This document shows positions 34,801 to 43,193 of a stretch of DNA of 64,000 nt, piece by piece. The stretch is from Rugalucina vietnamica (lineage: Eukaryota > Mollusca > Bivalvia > Lucinida > Lucinidae). Positions within the stretch are counted from its first letter, which is position 1; each line of letters opens with the position of its first letter. Position numbers and translations under genes: made by a program. Below the pieces are notes generated by a model. That model was not told where the DNA came from. It searched no databases and was given only the letters and a program-made list of their open reading frames with translations. The DNA lies in assembly GCA_964017185.1 (NCBI GenBank), contig OZ024870.1:61420812-61484811 (forward strand), in the 5' to 3' direction.

Positions 34801-35017
34801 AGGAATGACCAATAGAAACAGATATGTGCACCCAATGAGGATGACAACCAACTACCACTAACGGTTGTCTTTTGACTGTATAGTGTCTCTATCAACAATT
34901 GACACTTATTATACACCAGGAAAACCCAGGCTTTACTAAAACACCTACCTTCCCATGGCATTCAGCACCATAAGCTACGGTAGCCACTGAGCATAGAAAA
35001 GCCAGCAATGGTAGCAT
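22864..35017 (-). CDS. Secreted dcd1-like hydrolase (C45/acid-ceramidase-like), complete, 13 exons
   Basis: Minus-strand exons: 35017-34949, 34438-34306, 33138-33041, 32025-31958, 29659-29551, 26479-26445, 26036-25942, 25624-25517, 25059-24965, 24222-24112, 23784-23670, 23388-23172, 22921-22864. All borders are GT/AG, all phases agree, and the sum is 1311 nt (436 residues plus stop). Exon 1 encodes a signal peptide (MLPLLAFLCSVATVAYG), so the product is secreted or lysosomal. GTPYEMGYAHG, MRIHMIGELTKGDCSMFGAWG, LQLRALDWNTDGPFKDYP and GVSFPDKSFGSESRFGNPFT match the proteins annotated dcd1A/dcd1B-like, related to Ntn-type amidohydrolases. Cys in KGDCSMFG is the likely nucleophile (inference). 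Substrate unknown. The introns are loaded with mobile elements. Confidence 0.88.
24235..24468 (-). mobile_element. Palindrome-core MITE, copy 4, AAAT target duplication
   Basis: Inverted orientation, complete, AAAT on both sides (24231-24234, 24469-24472), central palindrome around CTTCGCGGTTACCGCGAAG. The element begins 12 nt upstream of the exon 10 acceptor of the dcd1-like gene, so the branch point of that intron must lie in or beyond the MITE. Confidence 0.9.
26640..28380. other. Intron 5, nothing recognised
   Basis: AT-rich sequence inside intron 5 of the dcd1-like gene. Overlapping reading frames occur on both strands at 27100-27444, but they have no recognisable domain and no splice context. 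A short direct duplication of ACATGTCTACAGACATG occurs at 27593-27628. Confidence 0.5.
28380..28620 (+). repeat. Retrotransposon 3' tail with CGACAA tandem
   Basis: GGTGTGGACAACATCGACGACAACGACAACGACG is followed by AAGCTCATTTGTGAGCC and TTCGGCTCAGGTGAGTTAAA, a short hairpin (TGAGCCTTCGGCTCA). Hairpin plus simple-repeat endings of this kind mark 3' ends of many invertebrate non-LTR elements. No upstream reverse transcriptase is readable. Confidence 0.45.
28635..28869 (+). mobile_element. Palindrome-core MITE, copy 5
   Basis: A complete 235 bp copy in intron 5 of the dcd1-like gene, GAGCCGCATCGTGAG to CTCGCGTCGCGGCTC. The flanks AGGT/AGTC match only partly. The palindrome has an apex variant CTTCGCAGTAACTGCGAAG in which both arms changed together. 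Confidence 0.9.
29269..29514 (-). mobile_element. Hairpin MITE (275 bp family), copy D
   Basis: CATTACGAAAACACGCCC to GTTTTCCTGATG. The long hairpin is shortened at its apex (TTGTTCTAACGAG). It ends 36 nt inside intron 5, next to the exon 5 donor of the dcd1-like gene (29551). Confidence 0.85.
30674..30742 (+). repeat. tRNA-like segment, SINE head
   Basis: GTCCCGTTAGTGTAAACGG (A-box-like) and CGTGGGTTCGATCCCGGG (a strong B box) lie within 65 nt. The T-arm pairs well; a full cloverleaf was not found. Located in intron 4 of the dcd1-like gene. Confidence 0.5.
30930..31862 (+). repeat. Three-unit 79 bp tandem repeat split by a TTAA element
   Basis: The unit runs TTGTGCTAAATACGTTATCC through GAATTAATCCAATAAGGATTAA. 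Units start near 30930 and 31009; the third resumes at about 31789 after the 700 bp insertion. The unit 1/unit 2 junction preserves the uninterrupted target AAGGATTAATTGTGC. Confidence 0.9.
31085..31784 (+). mobile_element. 700 bp TTAA-flanked TIR element, copy 1
   Basis: Flanked by TTAA (31081-31084, 31785-31788). Termini AGCCAGATGAACGTAATTGA and, reverse complemented, AGACAGGTCTACGTAATTGA. No transposase reading. The interior (about 31530-31640) contains a stretch closely similar to the ends and right arm of the hairpin MITE family. Inserted exactly between units 2 and 3 of the 79 bp tandem. Located in intron 4 of the dcd1-like gene. Confidence 0.9.
32494..33030. mobile_element. Foldback repeat with GAGGCGAAGCCGAG apex
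   Basis: A near-perfect hairpin at 32494-32632, with arms ATACAACATTGCTGAGAGGG and its complement and apex GAGGCGAAGCCGAG. A second copy of the arm motif (GGGTGATAGCAAGAATTTTCACCC) is at 32953-32976. The unit ends about 10 nt from the exon 3 donor of the dcd1-like gene (33041). Non-coding. Confidence 0.7.
33251..33495 (-). mobile_element. Hairpin MITE (275 bp family), copy E, truncated
   Basis: The far terminus is missing (starts at GTTGTAAAAAATG), but the long hairpin (about 33290-33400, apex GCCTCGCCGAGGC) and the CCTGATG end are intact. In intron 2 of the dcd1-like gene, 112 bp upstream of exon 3. Confidence 0.85.
33547..33580 (+). repeat. (TTGTC)n microsatellite
   Basis: CTTGTCTTGTCTTGTATTGTCTTGTCTT, possibly the 3' tail of a degraded non-LTR element. 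Confidence 0.8.
34057..34291 (+). mobile_element. Palindrome-core MITE, copy 6, TATT target duplication
   Basis: A complete 235 bp copy with TATT on both sides (34053-34056, 34292-34295). It sits 14 nt inside intron 2, just after the exon 2 donor of the dcd1-like gene (34306). The central palindrome CTTCGCGGTAACCGCGAAG is perfect. Confidence 0.92.
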
Positions 35018-35262
35018 TTCCGAAACTTCTAGTGACCCAAATAGTCACTAAATCCTTATCTTTGTTTTGGATATTGTATATCATAAATGCAACAGTGTCA
35101 TATAAAACCAGGTCAAATATGTAGACATCGGAAGAGGTCACATGAACTGAATTTTTCAGTACATTAATAATTTGCATTATCTTTCTCATTCTTATTTTTA
35201 TTCCAAGATTACTGCTGCGGCTTAACTGTCGATTGGTAACCACCTCTGGTCTGTTAACCTGC

Positions 35263-38200
35263 ACCCAGCAGACATTTGACGTCGGTTGGACGTCAGATAG
35301 ACGTCAGACTCCGACGTCATAATGACGTTGGATTTAGGTTGATTTTGAAAGTTTGTTTGACGTCAAAAACAGACGTCATTCTGACGTCAAAGACAGACGT
35401 CATTCTGACGTCAGAAAAACAACGTTGGTTTGATGTCTCAAATGTGACGTCATAATGACGTTGGGGTTAGGTTGATTTTGAAAGTTTGTTTGACGTCAAA
35501 AACAGACGTAAATCTGACGTGCTAAAACCGATATCGTGAATGTTTGTTCGCATTATAATCACACCCGGTTAACAAGGTATATATGGGAGGCGATAATTTA
35601 CGGCTATCGGTCAATTGCCTTTACGGCTACGTCCTGGAGAATTTCGAACTAAGTCATAGATAATTTACAAATCGTATGTGTTCCTTTACGCTATTTGAAG
35701 GTTGCAGCTGGACTGGGTTGAACTGAAAGTGTTTGGTCTAGCTTTTCCAGACATCTATTCCAGAAAAATTGTATAGTGCAAGATAGTGATCATGTATTTT
35801 GTTTGCAACTTCAGAAAAATATGTTTCGTGTAATATGAACTTTACTTAAAAAAAATATGTTAAATTGCCTTCTCATGGAATTCTGGAGAGAAAAAAATTA
35901 TATTCACAAACATTTGTGAGAAACATTGTTCTAGAATGTAATCATTTTCTGAAGAAGAAAAAAATCGGCATTTTTCGGAAGAATATTTCCTTTTTAGCAG
36001 CCCCCAAATTTTGGACAAGTATATGTTACTTGTGGACTATGTCTTGGTGACATTACGGCCACCAAATTGACCGCGATAGATAATTTACGACTATTGTCTT
36101 GGCGAATTAACATTCTGAAATCCTGAAGTGGATTTAGAAGTGCGGTGATGCACTATTGTTATTCCCTTTCACTCCTTTGATAGAGTTATCCGGGATATAC
36201 AAAATGTTTAAGATGTTAAATAACTCTGATGTGTTGGTACGTATATCTTATTTATGTCAAATTTTATTGCTATATGGTGCTAAAACAAATAAGACATTAG
36301 TGTAAATAATAAGACTATTGTGAACAATCAATAATTTAAAATGGTGAAATAAGTATTAAAATATACAAATTTCATTTTCGTCTTAATAGAAGGTTTAATA
36401 ATTTAGTGAAAGACTTTATTTTGATTAACAAATAATTATTTTTTCTAAATTAAGCATGCTAAATTAAGCATGGTGGGCGAAATATGTGATTTCCGATACG
36501 AGACCTAGATGACTTTTTTAAAAGTGGCAATGTTGAAATTATTATTTGACTTTGATTTTGTTACATAATTTGCGCAAGAAATTATGTCAGTTCAAGGGCA
36601 GCTAACTCTGTCGACATATGACGTTAGACTTACGTTTGAATCCGGCGTCATTTCGACGTCATATCAATACGTCCACTGACGTCAGGACTGGACGTCAGGT
36701 GGACGTTGATTATTGGTTTTATTATATACCTACCAAAAGTAACCATTGATACTACCCATTTTCCGACACAAAAATACGGATTCTTGTATCACCACACTGT
36801 CCTGATACGATTCCGTATCACCATCCTCCATTTTTTACCCAACAATATAAAATCCAGCACCTAAAGCGAATGACAACCAGAGTAATTTCTATTTTAATTT
36901 ATAAAACAACAACTGTTTCAGAAGTTAAAGAGGTTCGCTTGTCATCAAAGCAACATAATTAACAAAAAATTAACGACTTTTCTAGCTTTGACGTAAGAAT
37001 TGGCACAATGTTATGTCATCAAAGATTTGACGCAACGTCGTATGGCACGTCGTCATAACGTCGCAAATTTACGATTTGAATTCTTGTGGCTGATTACTTT
37101 TGTAGGTATATAATAAACGCGTTATTACTTCAGTAACTTGATCTGATGGGTCGGATCACGTCTCGTAGCTGCGCCAGGAAAGACCGGATCACGCTCGTCT
37201 CCGACTCGCGTGATCTGGTCTTTCCTGGCGCAGCTACTCGACGTGATCCGACCCATCAGATCAAGTTACTGAAGTAATAATGAGTATGTATGACGTTGTG
37301 ACCAAAATACAACCAATATTCGACGTCAAGTTGACGTCAGATGCCTGCTGGGGACGTGTTTTTCGTGTATGTCGTCAGAGTTAGCTGCCCTTAAACTGAC
37401 ATAATTTCTTACACATATTATGTAATAATATCAAATTCAAATAATAATTTCAACCTTGTCACTTAAAAGTCATATCTGAGTCTCGTATGGGAAATCCCAT
37501 ATTTCGCCCTCATGCTTAATTAATGTAGAAAAAATGATTATTTATTAATCAAAATAAAGTCTTTCACTAAATTATCAAACTTTTCAATTAAGATGAAAAT
37601 AAAATTTGTATATTTTAATATTTATTTCACCATTTTAAATAATTATTTGTTCAGAATAATCTTATTTCTCACACTAATGTCTTATTGGTTTTAGCACCAT
37701 AAAGCAATAAAATTTTGCTTAAATAAGATGTATCAACATCAGGCTGAATTAATATCTTGAACATTGTGTATGTCCCGAAAAAAACTCTATCAAAGGAGTG
37801 AAAGGGACTATCAAAAGTGCATCACTGCTCTTCTGAATCCACTGTTATTCAAAAATGCGAAAAAATATACACCTTAAACTATTTATATGACATTAATTCA
37901 AACGTCGTTTTTAGGACGTCAGATTGACGTCAGCTTTCAGACGTTAAACCGACGTTGGCTTTAGCACGTCAGATTGACGTCTAGTTTTGACAACAAACAA
38001 ACTTTCAAAATCAACGGACGTCAAATGTCTGATGGAAGTTACATAGAAAAAAAGAAAAAAGAAAGAAAGAAAGCAAAAGAAACACACGAAACGAATGAAA
38101 AGTGAAGTTTCATTAATTTGCACACCACACATGGTCAGAAGTATGAAAAACACAAGGTCTAAATCACGTCTTGATTACGACGTCTAACTGACGAACTAGT

Positions 38201-38344
38201 TGGACGTCAAAACAACGTCCAATCCAGACGTCCAAAAGACGTCAGGAAATGACGTCTGATAGACGTTGGAAATTGGTTATATGACGTCGCGACCAAAATA
38301 TAACCAATATCTGACGTCGAACAGACGTCAGGTGCCTGCTGGGT
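35263..38344. mobile_element. 3.08 kb GACGTC foldback element, 10 bp target duplication
   Basis: Ends ACCCAGCAGACATTTGACGTC and (reverse complemented) ACCCAGCAGGCACCTGACGTC. The outer 280-460 bp on both sides are filled with GACGTC/GACGT words. Long inner arms (about 36135-36620 and 37370-37835) are also inverted copies of each other. Flanks GTTAACCTGC (35253-35262) and GTTTACCTGC (38345-38354) match at 9 of 10 bases. No protein is encoded. Long arms plus 9-10 bp duplications are characteristic of Mutator-like foldbacks; that class is inference. It lies 246 bp upstream of the dcd1-like start codon. Confidence 0.82.
37122..37280. repeat. Central hairpin of the foldback element
   Basis: Arms of about 72 nt (GTTATTACTTCAGTAACTTG ... 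TTTCCTGGCGCAGCTAC) are nearly perfectly complementary around the loop TCGTCTCCGACTC. It is GC-richer than its surroundings and nested in the middle of the foldback. Confidence 0.88.
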
Positions 38345-38354
38345 GTTTACCTGC

Positions 38355-38867
38355 TGTGCAATATAGTTCTTTAATCGAAGCTAACGTGTTGGCCACCGTC
38401 TATTAAACTATGAAAGAGAGCGCAGCTCTCCTTGCTTTTCCCACCTGTTATTATATTTACCATGACTTGTGGGTTGCTTTCCTTTCCCGTTTGGTGTCTG
38501 ATTTTAATAATACGAATTCGTATTATTAATTCCCTGTGTTTTTCGTTTCCAGTCCCATTTATTCTTAATGTAGATGCTCTTTACTTAATTCTGTTGAGAG
38601 ATATTTTAAAGATGGTATGTCAGTCTTTTGTGTAAATGCAACTTTTGTCATGTTGCTGTAGCCTTGCCTTTCGTGGCACTTCTACCTGCCACAGTCACTG
38701 GACAAAGTAATTTGGGTTTTTACCATATATGGGTATGGTGGCCATCTTGGTCATGTGACCTTGAAACCCTACTTACATCAACAGAAGAGCTCTTGTCTGG
38801 ATTGTGTATCCTCTTTTCTGCCATTTTGGTTCACTTGAAAAAATCATCTAACAAGGTCAGGGTCCTA
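38355..38867. other. Intergenic, nothing recognised
   Basis: Short readings on the plus strand (38432-38873) have no known domain. The last 100 bases lead into the tandem array and share its theme of conserved phrases (AAGGTCAGGGTCC). Confidence 0.45.
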
Positions 38868-41036
38868 TCATGACCCCCCGGGGTGGGGCCATATTTGACC
38901 CCAGGGGCAAGATTGACAGGATTTACATAGAGCTCCACATGACAATGTTGTATATCAAATATACTAGCTTTGTGTCATGCTGTTGCAGAGAAGATTTTTT
39001 CATATATTTCCATTATAAGTCTATGGTAGATAATGACATGCCTGGAGCGTGGCCTGTATGGACCCCAGGGGTACCATTGGCAGCACTTATGAAGGAGAGT
39101 ATTATACATTGGTTCACACAACATATGAAAGCTCTGGGCCATATGGTTCGGAGAAGAAGATTTTTTATGTTTTTCCAATGACGCCCCGGGGCGGGGCCCG
39201 TATGGACCCCAGGGGCACGGTTGGCAGGATTTATAAAGAGGACCACTATACATTGCTACTGACAAAATATGAAAGCTCTGGGTCTTGTGCTTTCGGAGAA
39301 GAAGATTTTTTAAAGTTTTTCCCATGACGCCCCCGGGGCGGGGCCCGTATGGACCCCAGGGACACGGTTGGCAGGATTTATAAAGAGGACCACTATACAT
39401 TGCTACATACAAAATATGAAAGCTCTGGGCCTTGTGGTTTCGGAGAAGAAGATTTTTTTTTATGTTTTACCCATGACCCCCCCCCCCACCCCCCGGGGCG
39501 GGGCCCGTATGGACCCCAGGGGCACGGTTGGCAGGATTTATAAAGAGGATCACTATACATTGCTACACACAAAATATGAAAGCTCTGGGCCTTGTGGTTT
39601 CGGAGAAGAAGATTTTTTTTATGTTTTTCCCATTGTAAGTCTATGGGAGCTAATAACCCCCTGGGCGGGGCCATTTTTGACCCCAGGGGCATGATTGGCA
39701 GGATTAATAAAGAGGACCACTATACATTGCTACACACAAAATATGAAAGCTTTGGGTCTTGTGGTTTCGGAGAAGTAGATTTTTTTATGTTTTTCCCATG
39801 ACACCCCCGGGGTGGGGCTTGTATGGACCCCAGGGGCACGGTTGGCAGGATTTATAAAGAGGACCACTATACATTGCTACAGACAAAATATGAAAGCTCT
39901 GGGCCTTGTGGTTTCGGAGAAGAAGATTTTTTAAAGTTTTTCCCATGACGCCCCCGGGGCAGGGCCCGTATGGACCCCAGGGACACGGTTGGCAGGATTT
40001 ATAAAGAGGACCATTATACATTGCTACACACAAATATGAAAGCTTTGGGTCTTGTGGTTTCGGAGAAGAAGATTTTTTAAAGTTTTTCCCATGACGCCCC
40101 CTGGGCGGGGCCCGTATGGACCCCAGGGGCACGGTTGGCAGGATTTATAAAGAGGACCACTATACATTGCTACTGACAAAATATGAAAGCTCTGGGTCTT
40201 GTGCTTTCGGAGAAGAAGATTTTTTAAAGTTTTTCCCATGACACCCCCGGGGCGGGCCCGTATGGACCCCAGGGACACGGTTGGCAGGATTTATAAAGAG
40301 GACCACTATACATTGCTACATACAAAATATGAAAGCTCTGGGCCTTGTGGTTTCGGAGAAGAAGATTTTTTTTATGTTTTACCCATGACCCCCCCCCCAT
40401 CCCCGGGGCGGGGCCCGTATGGACCCCAGGGGCACGGTTGGCAGGATTTATAAAGAGGACCACTATACATCGCTACACACAAAATATGAAAGCTCTGGGC
40501 CTTTTGGTTTCGGAGAAGAAGATTTTTTATGTTTTTCACATTGTAAGTCTATGGGAGCTAATAACCCCCTGGGCGGGGCCATTTTTGACCCCAGGGGCAT
40601 GATAGGCAGGATTAATAAAGAGGACCACTATACATTGCTACACACAAAATATGAAAGCTTTGGGTCTTGTGGTTTCGGAGAAGAAGATTTTTTTTATGTT
40701 TTTCCCATGACACCCCCGGGTGGGGCCTATATGGACCCCCAACGGTTGGCAGGATTTATAAAGAGGACCACTATACATTGCTACTGACAAAATATGAAAG
40801 CTCTGGGTCTTGTGGTTTCGGAGAAGAAGATTTTTTTTATGTTTTTCCAATGACACCCCCGGGGCAGGGCCCGTATGGACCCCAGGGACACGGTTGGCAG
40901 GATGTATAGAGAGGACCACTATACATTGCTACATACAAAATATGAAAGCTCTGGGCCTTGTGGTTTCGGAGAAGAAGATTTTTTTTATGTTTTACCAATA
41001 ACCCCCACCCCCTGGGACGGGGCCCGTATGGACCCC
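38868..41036 (+). repeat. GC-rich tandem array, about 145-155 bp unit, some fourteen units
   Basis: The unit runs CCCATGACGCCCCCGGGGCG, GGGCCCGTATGGACCCCAGG, GGCACGGTTGGCAGGATTTA, TAAAGAGGACCACTATACAT, TGAAAGCTCTGGGCCTTGTG, GTTTCGGAGAAGAAGATTTT. A higher-order repeat is visible: a variant with CCATTGTAAGTCTATGGGAGC recurs at about 39630 and 40540, giving a block of roughly 910 bp seen twice. Open frames exist on both strands because the unit happens to lack stops; none begins or ends like a gene. Confidence 0.92.
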
Positions 41037-41050
41037 AGTTGTATGCAGAT

Positions 41051-41079
41051 AAATCACTCGCGCTACGCGCTCGTGATTT
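41051..41079. repeat. Short palindrome
   Basis: AAATCACTCGCG, then CTAC, then GCGCTCGTGATTT: a compact hairpin at the end of the tandem array. Function unknown. Confidence 0.7.
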
Positions 41080-41129
41080 GCTCTGCTTTACAACGGACCT
41101 CCAAACAGTGATATATTACTCAACAATTC

Positions 41130-41548
41130 ACTGCTAGAGCTGATTTATTTCTTAACTTTTCTTTAATGCCTATATAATACCACATATAGATTATTGCTGC
41201 ACTGTCTGTGGGAAATCTTAACAATTCTCACACTGGAAGTATGATAAAACTTCAGAAAAGGGCATACTTGATAAAGGCATAGACACACCATCTGAGGAAG
41301 TATTTAAGGGATTAAACTGGATTACATTCCCTCCAGAAAGCTGTTCTGATGTACAGGATTTTAAACGAACTGACTCCATCACATTTCCCAGAATATTTTA
41401 AATTGACGTCAGATGTACATCAAAGATCAACACAAGCAACGACTGAAAACTTACTCTACATTCCAAAACCTAATACTGAACTTAACCATTATGGAATACC
41501 AGCTCAGATCAAGTCAAACAAAACACAACTATTGCACAGTTTAAGAAA
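41130..41548 (+). pseudogene. LINE reverse transcriptase C-terminal relic
   Basis: Across frameshifts the plus strand reads PHIDYCCTVWGN-like and LQKRAYLIK, then LMYRILNELTPSHFPEYF and LLYIPKPNTELNHYGIP. This is the usual C-terminal end of CR1/jockey-type LINE polyproteins (YCxxVWG, LQxRAxR, ILN.L.P..L, followed by a TR.....F.P...T segment). Stops and shifts at about 41155, 41233 and 41280. Only the last 140 residues are present. Confidence 0.7.
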
Positions 41549-41550
41549 AC

Positions 41551-42205
41551 CTGAGTGGCCAGCTATTGGGAAAAATAGCTGCCCATTCGGCTTACGATAT
41601 GTTTTCACGGTATAAGTACCTGGAGCCAGTTGTTCAAAGCATCGTTAGCTTAACGATATCATTAAGACATAAATTTGTTAAGCAAATATCAGCTAAAGTA
41701 ACAAAAAATAACAGTGTATTTGTAATATTAATGTTTGAAATGTTAACGAAACGTTAACTAACGATGTCGTTAGTTTTGAACAACTGGCCCCTGGATGTTA
41801 ATTTATTTTTTCCCATCTCGGTTTGTAGAGTGGGAATCATTTTCTGATTGCGCCATTTCCTGATCTTTGCCTACTTGTATCTTTTCAGAAATAATTTGAC
41901 AACTCTTCTTGTTTTTGAACAATCGTCACTGGCAAGAAATGGACAACTGGAGGAATTTATTTATATATATTGTTAAGTATGAGTGTAAATATTTACTCTG
42001 TATATAAAACTTTCAGATCTTATGATCCCGCTTATGATGCTGTATGCCTAAATTGATTTCATAATAAAGGAGCCCATTTTTAAACAAGAAATCGCTGATA
42101 TTCGAGCTTTTTGGGATTCCACAAGGAACCATGATTAATGGTTTGTAATTTTATTTGTAATTTATGGAAGAATAACCGTTTTTGTACTAAAGCTAGAGGT
42201 GACTC
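41551..42205 (+). repeat. Repeat segments S and T of the reverse-transcriptase element family
   Basis: Segment S (GAGTGGCCAGCTATTGGGAA to GCCTACTTGTATCTTTTC) recurs at 45349-45615 and inverted at 49171-49438. Segment T (GACAACTCTTCTTG to GTTTTTGTACTAAAGCTAG) recurs inverted at 47915-48160, and its start inverted at 51480-51560. Here S and T are contiguous, with a MITE inside S. Confidence 0.8.
41632..41791 (+). mobile_element. CCAGTTGTTCAAA MITE, short form
   Basis: GGAGCCAGTTGTTCAAAGC to TTTGAACAACTGGCCCC. Segment S at 45.5 kb shows the empty site (GTACCTGATTGTTAG against GTACCTG[MITE]GATGTTAA). Compared with 17757-17986, 70 bp forming one arm of the central hairpin is missing. Confidence 0.85.
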
Positions 42206-42322
42206 CACAGTGCTTTAAGACATGCTTACCTTATGAAGGATCCCACATGGAATCTTTGTTCTTACAGCCGTCCTGGTGGAATATTAGTTTTCTTGCAAAA
42301 TAACACATGCTTAGCTAAATAT

Positions 42323-42528
42323 TGTGGAAATGGTAGATTTCGCCCGGGACGAATGGACCCTGAACCGTATGATGTCCGTGCGAATAGTCATATATGGAGA
42401 ATAGAACCTGAAGCACACAGAATATACAGCGGGCAGGAAACCTCTGTGCTCGCCTTCTGCCGTGTGCTACTACCAGAGAAACACAGTTACAAGGCCACCT
42501 TAGAGGGTAAGAACCCAATTTTACTACA
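42323..42528 (+). repeat. 5' LTR, 206 bp
   Basis: TG...CA boundaries. No TATA box is obvious; CATATATGGAGAATAG is the only AT-rich core. Identical to the 3' LTR apart from one base. Confidence 0.93.
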
Positions 42529-42529
42529 G

Positions 42530-42543
42530 TGGCGACGAGGCAA
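42530..42543 (+). promoter_or_regulatory. Candidate primer-binding site
   Basis: TGGCGACGAGGC starts one base after the 5' LTR. TGG matches the complement of a tRNA CCA end, and TGGCGAC is the start seen in mdg1/412-type elements primed by tRNA-Arg. The tRNA identity is inference. Confidence 0.6.
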
Positions 42544-43193
42544 AACTCGGTAACCTGTGAATTTCTGGAAATTTGAAATTGTCATTAGTTTTCGTGACCT
42601 GAGTTTATTTGCAGGGGAATAAAGACCGGCCATTCAACGTATTGAGGAAGTCTACGGGAATTGGACCGTGATATTCAGGTGCAGATTAAATGCAGATTGT
42701 GGAAACTTCATAATTTTTGTATTTTTGCATATTTCTAAAGTTTTCAACTTTGGCAAAATTTAGCCTATTCTAAAAACCACACGGAATTTGCATTATTTCG
42801 GGCTACAAAAATTATTTTGTTATTTCAACAACAAGCCAAACTATCATTTCAAAAGGATATAATTTTAGAAAATTTCTTCGACCTTGAGAGAAAGACATAC
42901 AAGGGGATAAAGACCGATTGTTTTGAGCAGGGATTTTGCACAGACAAACGTGATATCCAATGGTTGTATTGATTTTTCATGGTTTTGGAAATATAATCAT
43001 AAATTGTTGAAAATTTGGCACATTATTTTCTTTGAAAATTAATTTACAAGAAGCTTTGGATATTTTTCTTGATCTTTCTAAATTCTAAAATTTTGGCTTG
43101 TACTTTTGAATATGATGAATTTTGATTTTTTGACATTGCACCGTGGAACAAATTTCTGAGCGCTAACCACGAGCTCCAGCCAAAGCAGTCAAA
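42544..43193 (+). other. Retrotransposon leader, non-coding
   Basis: AT-rich untranslated leader between the primer site and the Gag start. No reading frame; it presumably carries packaging signals, which cannot be recognised from sequence. Confidence 0.6.

Noticed and set aside
38868..41111. Many overlapping open frames on both strands, some Gly/Pro-rich and protein-like
   Set aside because: They are translations of a tandem DNA repeat that happens to lack stops; equally long frames exist on both strands and none has gene borders.
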